Source: a virus. From it: DNA of 49,371 nucleotides. This document shows, one piece after another, positions 17,457 through 24,474 of the stretch. Positions within the stretch are counted from its first letter, which is position 1, and the number at the start of each line of letters is the position of its first letter. The position numbers and the translations under genes are program-made. Location: IMG/VR virus record IMGVR_UViG_3300031784_000051, positions 1 through 49,371 of that record, one strand, 5' to 3'. The notes beneath the pieces are model-generated. The model was given only the letters and a program-made list of their open reading frames with translations, had not been told where the DNA came from and searched no databases.

Positions 17457-18281
17457 TTAATAATCGTAGCTAAAAGCTTTGTAGAACCAAGAAAATCTAT
17501 TGTAAATGTTATCGCAGTTCTGCTTACCTAACACATCGATATAATCATTTGGAACGGGCTTGATAACTTTTTGGATTGTATGATCGCCAAAAGGAATGTG
17601 CATACGATCATCTTCAAAAGTCTTTTGTTCGACATTGTTAAAGTCATGTTGATAAAATGGCAATTCAAGATATTCATAAACTCGCTGCATTTCACGTTGA
17701 GGATTGGCGGCAAAGTTTTCAAACTTAATAAATAAACACTTTTTACTTAACTTACGCATAATTGTGTCGTATAATACATCCATGCTTACTGCAAGTGGCG
17801 GCGCTTGCAATAAAAAGTAATCGATTCTCTTGTCTACAGTTGTGTTACGAAGTTCGTTCCAATTCTGAAGGCCAGCGTCTATATTTTGGTGTTGTCGCCA
17901 CTTCTTTTCCATGCTTGCAACTACCGCTCGCAAGTCTCGCACCATAACAATCACCTTTGGATCTGGATAATACCAGTTTAAAAAGTCATAAGTCACGCTC
18001 CAGCCTCTACTCTTGTCAATAACATATTTCTTGTCAGTGATGGCGTTGAAGTATGCGAACATACCTTCTTTGCAAAGAGCTTTAAACGCTGGTTCAACAA
18101 CATTGATATCTTGAGCCTTAAATTCTATATTTGTAGAATATATATTTCTGGCATTAAGAAAGATTTCGATCAACCCACTTGTTGGTGTGGCGTAAAAATC
18201 AGGATTTTGGGCTAGTACGTTTTGTAATAATGTCGAACCTGCTCTCGGCAAAGAGCATTGAAAAAATATCTTTTCAACCAT
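17457..18281 (-). CDS. PAPS-dependent sulfotransferase
   Basis: 274 residues from the ATG at 18281, which opens with the first beta strand VEKIFFQCS. The next residues, LPRAGSTLLQNVL (11-23), are the 5'-phosphosulfate-binding loop of sulfotransferases, and VIVMVRDLRAVVASMEKKW is the 3'-phosphate-binding region with the usual Arg and Ser. Family enzymes move sulfate from PAPS to hydroxyl groups of sugars, Tyr residues or small molecules. A longer start at 18326 would overlap the divergent kinase gene by 35 bp and add residues before the first strand, so it is less likely. It heads the - strand cassette sulfotransferase, small protein, GT-A, GT-B. No membrane anchor, so cytosolic. Confidence 0.85.
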   Translation of the reverse strand: MVEKIFFQCSLPRAGSTLLQNVLAQNPDFYATPTSGLIEIFLNARNIYSTNIEFKAQDINVVEPAFKALCKEGMFAYFNAITDKKYVIDKSRGWSVTYDFLNWYYPDPKVIVMVRDLRAVVASMEKKWRQHQNIDAGLQNWNELRNTTVDKRIDYFLLQAPPLAVSMDVLYDTIMRKLSKKCLFIKFENFAANPQREMQRVYEYLELPFYQHDFNNVEQKTFEDDRMHIPFGDHTIQKVIKPVPNDYIDVLGKQNCDNIYNRFSWFYKAFSYDY

Positions 18282-18291
18282 AACATATATT

Positions 18292-18747
18292 ATGTCAGTT
18301 GGTTCGTTTTTAAAGGTGTTAATCATGGGTTTACCGGGATCTGGTAAAACTACATTAGCAGCAGATTTGTTTTATCTTTTAAGTAGTAATTATAAGTGCC
18401 ATTGGTTAAATGCAGACAAAGTTCGTGAACAATTCAATGACTGGGACTTCAGCGAAGCTGGTCGCGAACGCCAAGCCAAAAGAATGAAAGATTTGGCCGA
18501 TATGTATGGTCAATATAACGAAATAATTATTTGCGATTTCGTATGTCCGTTACAGAAAACTAGAGATCAGTTTAATCCTGATTATATAATTTTTATGAAT
18601 ACTATTGAAGAATCAAGATACGAAGATACGAACAAGGTATTCGAACCGCCGAAAAAGTTTGATGTCGAAGTCAAAAGCAAGAACAGCAACTATTATTCTA
18701 AAATGATCTACAACGAAATAGTTCATAAAATGAATAAAAAAGTGTAA
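18292..18747 (+). CDS. Adenylylsulfate (APS) kinase-like P-loop protein
   Basis: 151 residues. Walker A GLPGSGKTTLA follows the strand LKVLIM. Next comes WLNADKVREQFNDWDFSEAGRER, matching the APS kinase pattern (D-x-x-R-x-x-x-N then F-S-x-x-x-R, APS binding), and IICDFVCPLQKTRDQF, matching the kinase's fSPxxxxR loop. The C-terminal part has NTIEESRYEDTN followed by FEPPKKFDV, seen in phage versions. It is shorter than the usual ~200-residue CysC and lacks a clear KGLYxxA lid motif. The expected reaction is APS + ATP to PAPS, the donor needed by the sulfotransferase encoded divergently 10 bp away. An alternative is a related kinase acting on another nucleotide. The adjacent downstream structural gene starts 9 bp after it. 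Confidence 0.75.
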   Translation: MSVGSFLKVLIMGLPGSGKTTLAADLFYLLSSNYKCHWLNADKVREQFNDWDFSEAGRERQAKRMKDLADMYGQYNEIIICDFVCPLQKTRDQFNPDYIIFMNTIEESRYEDTNKVFEPPKKFDVEVKSKNSNYYSKMIYNEIVHKMNKKV

Positions 18748-18756
18748 GTATAATAT

Positions 18757-19269
18757 ATGGTAGCTTATAGTGTACATGATTTAGCTGATGAAATATTCGG
18801 AAACGAATTTGAGTATGACAGTGGATATGCTCAATTTTATTATATTTCAGGTTGGCTTGCCAACAACGTTGGTATGTTGAATACAAAAATATATAGTCAA
18901 TTTTCTGTAGAAGGAGCTAATTTCGTTCCAACTGGGACTTTTCAACAAGAAGAAAGAGCTATATATAAGCAAATGTATCTTTATGAGTTTTATACAAAAA
19001 AGACTCGTCAGGTTTTGCGCGGAGTTGATTCAAGTGTTGATTTCGTAACTTTGCGCGAAGGCGATACAATGATCACTCGCACAAATAAAAACGAACTAGC
19101 TAAAACATATCGTGGATTAGCTAATGATGCTAGAGATGAGATGGAAAAATTAGTTACCAGTTATAATATTTATCGTTCTGCGCCAGTTCAAGTTGCTGGC
19201 GAAGATGGTTCGCCAATATTTACTGGATCAGGATATTTCTATTATCCTTATGGATATGGAAATCCTTAA
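18757..19269 (+). CDS. Putative head-tail connector / virion structural protein
   Basis: 170 residues. I do not recognise a named family with certainty. Features: an N-terminal helix (VHDLADEIFGNEF), YYISGWLANNVGMLNTKIYSQF, then an acidic-basic helix EERAIYKQMYLYEFYTKKTRQVLRG, and a C-terminal helix NELAKTYRGLANDARDEMEKLV followed by a Tyr/Gly-rich tail. The all-helical plan and length resemble head-completion adaptors that dock on the portal. It sits next to the neck and tube genes and is convergent with the tube gene across a bidirectional terminator. It is probably co-transcribed with the APS-kinase-like gene, an odd pairing. Start in context GTATAATATATGG. Confidence 0.55.
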   Translation: MVAYSVHDLADEIFGNEFEYDSGYAQFYYISGWLANNVGMLNTKIYSQFSVEGANFVPTGTFQQEERAIYKQMYLYEFYTKKTRQVLRGVDSSVDFVTLREGDTMITRTNKNELAKTYRGLANDARDEMEKLVTSYNIYRSAPVQVAGEDGSPIFTGSGYFYYPYGYGNP

Positions 19270-19274
19270 TAGAT

Positions 19275-19315
19275 AAAAAAGAACCCCAGTCTTTCGACTG
19301 GGGTTTTTTATTTTA
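19275..19315. terminator. Bidirectional intrinsic terminator
   Basis: A 10-bp perfect stem AACCCCAGTC / GACTGGGGTT with a TTTC loop, flanked by A6 on the left and T6 on the right, so it reads as a Rho-independent terminator on both strands. It lies between the convergent connector-like gene (ends 19269) and the tail tube gene (ends 19325), ending both transcripts. It is markedly GC-rich against its surroundings. Confidence 0.95.
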
Positions 19316-19324
19316 TTTTATATA

Positions 19325-20662
19325 TTAACCTACCTTGCCAGTTCCAAGCTTGAAGAAGCCTGAAGTGATGGAGTCGAGATAGTTTTGATAGCTACCAGAC
19401 ATGAACAAACCAGCGGTTGTATCATTAGCGCCACCGATTTGAACAGAATATGTTAGATCAACGGTTTGGTTATCTCCAAGATTTTCTGAATATGTTTCTG
19501 ATTGTAATATAGCGCTTTTAATTTCATATCTGATTTTATTAACGCTATTGCTGTCTTTTAGAACAATAGATAGATCGTTGGTTTGGCTAACTAGCGCATC
19601 AAATAGATTCTTATCTTGCAATTCTGAAACGATAGCGCTTATGGTAACATCCATGTTGATAGGAACATCAACAACTCTTGCGAAACCAAATGTATTTCCA
19701 AGACGTTGTAGAATTGTTCTGCTTAGAGGAAGTGTGAAACTAAATGATTGAATATGAGCATCAGAAAGTTTTGTCATACCACGGCTTGTTCCAAGTGAAA
19801 GAACGATATCTCCTGGTCTCAAAGCGCTAACTGTGCTAACACCAGTTGTAAATCCAGTGAAATTAACACCAGCGGCGGCACCAATTGATCCAGTGAAATT
19901 TCTACTATAATCAAGTTTATAAGAGTTTCCAATGTTAGTTAACTTTGATGCTGGTTGAGCAAAAAGATCGATAGCAGGACTGTTTCCTGTTATTGTTACT
20001 ATATTAGCTCCTACATGGCTTTCAGCTGGAGCGTTAATAGTAGTTAAAGAAACGGGAACTTCAGTTGCATCAGATTTAATATTAAAAGCTTCAACTGTTA
20101 CAGAAGCTGTTGGAATAGCTCCAACACTAGCTTCGAAACTATATTCGCTAATAAATCCATTTCCAATTCCAACTATTGTTGATGAGGGTGCCAAGGTTCC
20201 GCCAACTACGTCTTCGCCTTCGTCTACAGTTAAAATATAATAGTTGTTTCCTTGTAGATCTGCTAGTAATCCAGAAATAGCTTGAGCGCTATTAACAATA
20301 TTACTGTCGGTAACGCCTGTAATATTAAAACCCATCAATCTTTCATTATAACCATCAGTTACATAATATGAAAAATCTAAGCCTACAGTTGGAGCTTCCA
20401 TAACGACAGAATCAATACGAGCTAGTTTTCCGAACTCATTGATATCTTGTCTGTTTATTGTGAAGTTAAAATTGCAACTTTGAATACGATCCATTTTTTT
20501 CAATAGAGAAATACCAGAAGCTAAAGCTCCAGTATTTTCGGGTTTAGATGGTGAAGCTGTGGGTCCAGTACCAGCAGTATCAACACCACTGACTTGCGTT
20601 CCAGTAGAGCTGGGAGCGATAAATAAAGCTTGACTTTGGTAAATTACACGATTTCTTGCCAT
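19325..20662 (-). CDS. Major tail tube protein (two tube-like domains)
   Basis: 445 residues. Two parts have the same plan: RIQSCNFNFTINRQDINEFG ... MEAPTVGLDFSYYVTDGYNERLMG (about residues 57-115), and HIQSFSFTLPLSRTILQRLG ... VVDVPINMDVTISAIVSEL (about 305-365) followed by LSIVLKD and a closing beta hairpin. Between them lies a Ser/Thr-rich beta region. This pattern of a strand, an lG turn, a pI-x-V strand and an L-x-x-L helix is what I associate with siphophage tube and tube-like proteins. It is the last gene of a four-gene - strand neck/tail operon, after a 69-bp gap that could hold its own promoter. Alternative: another abundant virion protein such as a head decoration protein. Confidence 0.65.
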   Translation of the reverse strand: MARNRVIYQSQALFIAPSSTGTQVSGVDTAGTGPTASPSKPENTGALASGISLLKKMDRIQSCNFNFTINRQDINEFGKLARIDSVVMEAPTVGLDFSYYVTDGYNERLMGFNITGVTDSNIVNSAQAISGLLADLQGNNYYILTVDEGEDVVGGTLAPSSTIVGIGNGFISEYSFEASVGAIPTASVTVEAFNIKSDATEVPVSLTTINAPAESHVGANIVTITGNSPAIDLFAQPASKLTNIGNSYKLDYSRNFTGSIGAAAGVNFTGFTTGVSTVSALRPGDIVLSLGTSRGMTKLSDAHIQSFSFTLPLSRTILQRLGNTFGFARVVDVPINMDVTISAIVSELQDKNLFDALVSQTNDLSIVLKDSNSVNKIRYEIKSAILQSETYSENLGDNQTVDLTYSVQIGGANDTTAGLFMSGSYQNYLDSITSGFFKLGTGKVG

Positions 20663-20731
20663 ATGTTTTTTATTTGTTAGTTATTGTTAAAATGTTAATA
20701 TTTTTTACAGTGATTGGTATTGTTTGTGAAA

Positions 20732-21592
20732 TTATAATCTAGGATATCGATAAGCTTTTACTTCGAAATCTAAAAATCCTATGTGTAATATAGGATTTAA
20801 TTCTTTTAGAACGCTATCTCGTATTTTTGAAGTTTCAACATGAGATATGAAAAGAGTTTCTGAGTTATAAGCGCTACTTACAGAATTATAGTTGTATCCA
20901 GTAGGATATACGCCAGTTTTCAATTCATTAAATTCTCCAAGAGGATGCGCGGTCATTGGAATAAGGCTGAAAATTTCATTATAAGAATCGCCAAAAACAC
21001 TTAATACACCATCCAATTGATATAGATTTTCGCAGAAAGCTACAACCTTTATAATACATTTAGTTTCATCTTCGCCGCCAAATGCAAAAGCTGTATTATG
21101 CGCGGTTTCTAAAGAAGCGAATATACATGGAGTTACAGGATTATATGGAGCTACGCCAGTTTCGGTTACTGTAAATCTGCTGTTGTTGATATATTTACCT
21201 TCGATAATTAAATTGTCTTCAGGTTGATCTGTTACATAGCTATTAACTTCTTTCACAGAATATGTACCAGATATATTTAAATTAGTGGAAACTCCGCTAT
21301 TAAATATAATACGTCCATTATCGAAATCAATTGCCATTCCGCTTGTTCCAGTTGGTCTAAAGATTCCATCGATTGTAAATCCACTGGGTATCGTGGCTCC
21401 AGTTATACTTTTATCGTATACCCATTGTTTGAATGGTGAGCTATAAGCGACTTTCCCGTTACCTAATCTGAAATCAGGATTGCTATATAATTTTGTTGTA
21501 TATGTTTTATAAGCGTCTCCCTTGGTCATTAAAAAATTATCGAACCATAAAAAGAAACTGTTTACTACATTGTGTGAAAAAGTGGGTTTCAT
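20732..21592 (-). CDS. Putative tail completion / neck structural protein
   Basis: 286 residues, beta-rich with no motif that names a catalytic activity. The N-terminus FSHNVVNSFFLWFDNFLMTKGDAY is followed by AIDFDNGRIIFNSGVS, LIIEGKYINNSRF and TAHNTAFAFGGEDETKCIIK, with a final LHIGFLDFEVKAY. I associate similar sequences with unannotated structural genes near the tube gene of environmental phages, from memory only. It overlaps the preceding gene by ATGA and precedes the tube gene, the place held by tail terminator or completion genes in siphophages, so that role is inferred from order. Start in context TAAACATATGAA. Confidence 0.5.
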   Translation of the reverse strand: MKPTFSHNVVNSFFLWFDNFLMTKGDAYKTYTTKLYSNPDFRLGNGKVAYSSPFKQWVYDKSITGATIPSGFTIDGIFRPTGTSGMAIDFDNGRIIFNSGVSTNLNISGTYSVKEVNSYVTDQPEDNLIIEGKYINNSRFTVTETGVAPYNPVTPCIFASLETAHNTAFAFGGEDETKCIIKVVAFCENLYQLDGVLSVFGDSYNEIFSLIPMTAHPLGEFNELKTGVYPTGYNYNSVSSAYNSETLFISHVETSKIRDSVLKELNPILHIGFLDFEVKAYRYPRL

Positions 21593-22179
21593 ATGTTTAA
21601 TTTATTTAACTGCTTTAATTCTTTATTGAATCTATTTATTAAATCTGATATGTATTTAGAATTCTTGAACATAACTCCTGTTCTAACTTGTTCTATTGTG
21701 GTTTGAATACCTAAACCAGAGCGACTGTTCTTAGTTTTTTTTAAATAATATCCAAGACCAGAAATTCCTGTTTCTATTCCTCTTGCCCAGCTTCTTCCAA
21801 CTGCCCAAGGCATGGGTGTTATTTCAAATATTTGAGCCGCAGTTGGTATATCAAAAATTACTGTTGCATCGACAGATTTATTATTATATAAAATTCTATA
21901 GTTTGATTTCTTTAATAATTCTTCGATAGGTCTAATTGGATCAGTTCCTTCATCGAATCCTATAAAAGAATATAAATTAGTTATACCGCCAAGAGTTCCT
22001 GATATATTTGTTGCGCTTATTCCGCCTTGGATTTCTTGGGTAATTGGGTGATTCATGAATTCGTCAATGAATTCATCTTTTATTTTATTAAATTCTTGAT
22101 CAATTATTCTGTTTATTTCTTTTTGATATTCTTTATCAGCTTGCAAATCTTGAAACATTTTTATCCATTCGGGATTCAT
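21589..22179 (-). CDS. Putative neck / minor tail protein
   Basis: 196 residues. The N-terminal half is helical (EWIKMFQDLQADKEYQKEINRI.., DEFIDEFMNHPITQEIQGG), followed by a Gly-turn block NISGTLGGITNLYSFIGFDEG, a beta segment RILYNNKSVDATVIFDIP, then PMPWAVGRSWARGIETG and a basic helical tail. The size, the helical start and the position between a connector-like and a tail-completion-like gene recall HK97 gp10-type neck proteins, but similarity is not strong enough to assign. Overlaps the next gene (ATGA) and starts 3 bp after the previous stop, so it is translationally coupled on both sides. Confidence 0.5.
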   Translation of the reverse strand: MNPEWIKMFQDLQADKEYQKEINRIIDQEFNKIKDEFIDEFMNHPITQEIQGGISATNISGTLGGITNLYSFIGFDEGTDPIRPIEELLKKSNYRILYNNKSVDATVIFDIPTAAQIFEITPMPWAVGRSWARGIETGISGLGYYLKKTKNSRSGLGIQTTIEQVRTGVMFKNSKYISDLINRFNKELKQLNKLNI

Positions 22180-22182
22180 ATC

Positions 22183-22638
22183 TTATGGATCAGGCTTGAG
22201 ATACATTGTATAAAATTGATTATCAAATAGACCGTGTGGTCTAAAAGTAGAATTTAAAACGAATCTTTTACCGTCTACATCAAAACGGCGACCATCTTTT
22301 ATATAATCGTAATCTTCTGCTCTAATTTTAATTCTAACTGAACCAACAACTGCTTCTAATTTAATTTGAGAAGCTAATCCTGATTCGCTCCAATATTTTT
22401 TACCAATATCATCATTATATTGAATTCTAACTTTAAATGTCTTGTAAACAGGTGTATTTACATATGAAGTGGTTTGACCAGCAGTATTATATAAAGGGTT
22501 AAAGTTAGGATCAGTAATGATTACGATTTGAGAAGCTTCTTTAAAAACAGTGATTTCGCGAGCAAATGTCTCATGAATATCATCAATAACTGCGTTGAGC
22601 GCAGTTCTTTCAGAAGCAGAGATAAGATTTGTAGCCAT
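22183..22638 (-). CDS. Putative head-tail joining protein
   Basis: 151 residues and the first gene of the - strand neck/tail operon. An N-terminal helix (SASERTALNAVIDDIHETFAREI) is followed by a beta barrel-like remainder: VFKEASQIVIITDPNFNPLY, TFKVRIQYNDDIGKKYW, VRIKIRAEDYDYIKDGRRFDVDGKRFVLNSTFRPHGLF. The length and the RIKI...DGRRFxVDGKRF block fit head-tail stoppers of siphophages, where a small beta barrel seals the portal. The assignment depends on gene order plus this outline. Divergent from the tail chaperone gene across 55 bp. Start in context AAAGTAAATATGGC. Confidence 0.5.
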   Translation of the reverse strand: MATNLISASERTALNAVIDDIHETFAREITVFKEASQIVIITDPNFNPLYNTAGQTTSYVNTPVYKTFKVRIQYNDDIGKKYWSESGLASQIKLEAVVGSVRIKIRAEDYDYIKDGRRFDVDGKRFVLNSTFRPHGLFDNQFYTMYLKPDP

Positions 22639-22693
22639 ATTTACTTTTACACTGGTTGAAAAACTATAGAATATATATTAGTATAAATAAATT
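22639..22693. promoter_or_regulatory. Divergent promoter region between neck and tail operons
   Basis: 55 bp between the divergent starts at 22638 (-) and 22694 (+). For the + strand a weak sigma70-like pair can be drawn: TTGAAA at 22656-22661 and TAGTAT at 22679-22684 with a 17-bp spacer. TATAAATA at 22682-22689 lies only 4 bp from the start codon. For the - strand no clear boxes are seen. Some promoter must be here or in the flanking coding ends, since the two operons diverge; the exact boxes are uncertain. Confidence 0.35.
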
Positions 22694-23473
22694 ATGTCAA
22701 AGTCTCTATATAGTTTCAATATTTTTAAAAATGCCGAGGTCGAAGAAGACAAGACTGAAACGGTAACAAACGAACAAGGTGAGTCAGTTACTCGCACTTA
22801 TAAAGAAAAGGTAAAGAAACAGATTCCAGTAGAAATAAATATTTTGCAGCCAAATCGAAAACAAATGCAAGAAGCCGATATGGAATTCAGTATTGAAATG
22901 AGTAGATGTATTAGAAATGGTATTTTGACAAAAGCAATGTTGCTAAATAAGTATAGCGATACTGGTGGTTTGATTAGCGATGCTGATGCAAAGGTCATGG
23001 TTTCTGCTGCTGGAGAAATTGGAGATCTACAAAGTAGACTTACAATTCTTAATTTAAAGCCAGAATCAGAAAGAGACGAAGATTATAAAAAGAAGATTGA
23101 GTCTGTAACTTCTGAAATTCTTCAACGTCGTAAGACCCTGATTGAAAAAGAAACTAGTTATATGACTTTGTTTAATCATACTGCTGATATCAAAGCTCAG
23201 AACAGAGCTATTCTATGGTATGTACTTAATCTTACTCAATTTAAGGATAATAGTAAGAAAAATGCTGAATTTGAGTGGCTATTTCCAGGTAAAACTTTCG
23301 AAGCTAAAGAAGCGGCCATGTTTGATTACGAGGAAAATAAGAATGAAATTTATGAAAAGTGTTATAGTAAGTTAGCTAGTATTATTAGTTATTGGTTCTT
23401 TACTAGCAATACTGAAAAAGAAGAGTTCGATAGAATCATTGGAGAAATAGATGGAACAGTCCCAACAGAGTAA
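22694..23473 (+). CDS. Tail assembly chaperone 1 (lambda gpG-like position)
   Basis: 259 residues, charged and largely helical, with no catalytic motif. The N-terminal part ends with VKKQIPVEINILQPNRKQMQEADMEF, after which helices dominate (LQSRLTILNLKPESERDEDYKKKIESV, KNAEFEWLFPGKTFEAKEAAMFDYEE). It directly precedes a second chaperone-like gene that overlaps it by 23 bp, and the tape measure gene follows: the gpG, gpGT, tape-measure order of siphophages. In that system the proteins coat the tape measure protein before tube polymerisation and are absent from the virion. Its C-terminus overlaps the next gene in the +1 frame. The function is inferred from order and composition. Confidence 0.6.
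   Translation: MSKSLYSFNIFKNAEVEEDKTETVTNEQGESVTRTYKEKVKKQIPVEINILQPNRKQMQEADMEFSIEMSRCIRNGILTKAMLLNKYSDTGGLISDADAKVMVSAAGEIGDLQSRLTILNLKPESERDEDYKKKIESVTSEILQRRKTLIEKETSYMTLFNHTADIKAQNRAILWYVLNLTQFKDNSKKNAEFEWLFPGKTFEAKEAAMFDYEENKNEIYEKCYSKLASIISYWFFTSNTEKEEFDRIIGEIDGTVPTE
23441..23450 (+). promoter_or_regulatory. Shine-Dalgarno for overlapping chaperone gene
   Basis: GGAG at 23441-23444 lies 6 bp before the ATG at 23451, inside the 3' end of the upstream chaperone gene. It is one of the few clear Shine-Dalgarno matches in this window. It supports independent initiation of the downstream gene, as does the in-frame TAG at 23448-23450 just before its start. Confidence 0.65.
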
Positions 23474-24446
23474 ATACAAGAAAGCTTTTAGGGATATTAA
23501 AAATGGATTCTCTGAAATTAAAGTTTTAGAGAATCTTTTTTATTTAAAGCACTTGTCTTTAGAAGATCAGGTCGATATTGATCAGATCTACGATTATTAT
23601 TTTGAAGAGGCTAAAAACAGAGGGGTTCCTACAAACGACGAAACTTTGAAACGCTTGATCGAAGAAAAACAGTGGACAAATCGGCAGGAATCTTTAATTA
23701 AACAAGAAGAAAATTTAATAGAAAACTTTCAAAAGCAGAAAAAAACATTATATTTAAAATCAGAAATATTAAGAATAAATGCAGATATCGAATCGGCACA
23801 AAAAAGATTATACGATTTAAAAAATACTAAAGCAGCTTTTTTTAATAGAACTGCCGAAAGCTATGCTGAAGAAAGAGTTAACGATTTTTATATTCTTAAG
23901 TGTTTATATAAAGATAAAAAACTAAGTATGGTCGCTTTTGAAGAAGATCAATTTGATAATATTGATTCAGAAACTCTAACTTGCATCATAAAACAATATT
24001 CAGAAGTATATAAAAATATAAATGACAACACGATTCAATATTTAGTTTTACAAGATTTTTTTAATTTATACATGCCTTTTGCAGAAAATCCTACTGAATT
24101 CTTTGGTAAATCAGTATGTGAACTTACTTATAATCAAGTAAAATTACTTATTTATGCTAGATTTTTTAAGAATGTATTTCAGCAGAACGATAAAATGCCT
24201 CAAGAAATTAAAAATGATCCTGATAAGATTATTGATTATGTCAATGCAAATGAAAATGCTAAAAAAGCTATAGAAAATAAAAATAATAAAGAAAATCAAG
24301 CGTCTTCTATCGTTGGAGCAACTTCAGAAGATCTTGAATATATAGGTTTAAAGGCTAAAGGTCAAAAAACTCTTTCTTTGGCTGACGAAGCTAAGAAGAA
24401 AGGTGGTTCATTAAGTATGGATGATATGATGAAAATATTCGGATAA
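23451..24446 (+). CDS. Tail assembly chaperone 2 (lambda gpT-like position)
   Basis: 331 residues, highly charged and helical (KKAFRDIKNGFSEIKVLENL, a long Lys/Glu-rich segment around residues 65-130, and a C-terminal SLADEAKKKGGSLSMDDMMKIFG). No catalytic motif. It overlaps the previous gene by 23 bp in the +1 frame and has its own GGAG site and ATG. It ends 28 bp before the tape measure gene, so an accessory in tape measure folding is likely. The short conserved-looking end (SLSMDDMMKIFG) is the sort of peptide that docks on a partner; that is speculation. Larger than lambda gpT, in line with the oversized tape measure protein. Confidence 0.6.
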   Translation: MEQSQQSKYKKAFRDIKNGFSEIKVLENLFYLKHLSLEDQVDIDQIYDYYFEEAKNRGVPTNDETLKRLIEEKQWTNRQESLIKQEENLIENFQKQKKTLYLKSEILRINADIESAQKRLYDLKNTKAAFFNRTAESYAEERVNDFYILKCLYKDKKLSMVAFEEDQFDNIDSETLTCIIKQYSEVYKNINDNTIQYLVLQDFFNLYMPFAENPTEFFGKSVCELTYNQVKLLIYARFFKNVFQQNDKMPQEIKNDPDKIIDYVNANENAKKAIENKNNKENQASSIVGATSEDLEYIGLKAKGQKTLSLADEAKKKGGSLSMDDMMKIFG

Positions 24447-24474
24447 TCAATAATTTAACGTGTAAATAAGAAAT

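Noticed and set aside
17457-18326. Longer sulfotransferase start at 18326 (289 residues)
   Set aside because: It would overlap the divergent kinase gene by 35 bp and adds 15 residues before the first beta strand; the ATG at 18281 begins right at VEKIFF.
22682-22689. TATAAATA as a T4-type late promoter
   Set aside because: It is 4 bp from the start codon and similar AT-rich runs precede many starts here, so it is better explained as a leader context.
23451-23473. Classic -1 slippery heptamer for a lambda-type GT fusion
   Set aside because: The downstream frame is +1, an in-frame TAG lies just before its ATG, and no X-XXY-YYZ heptamer is seen in the overlap.
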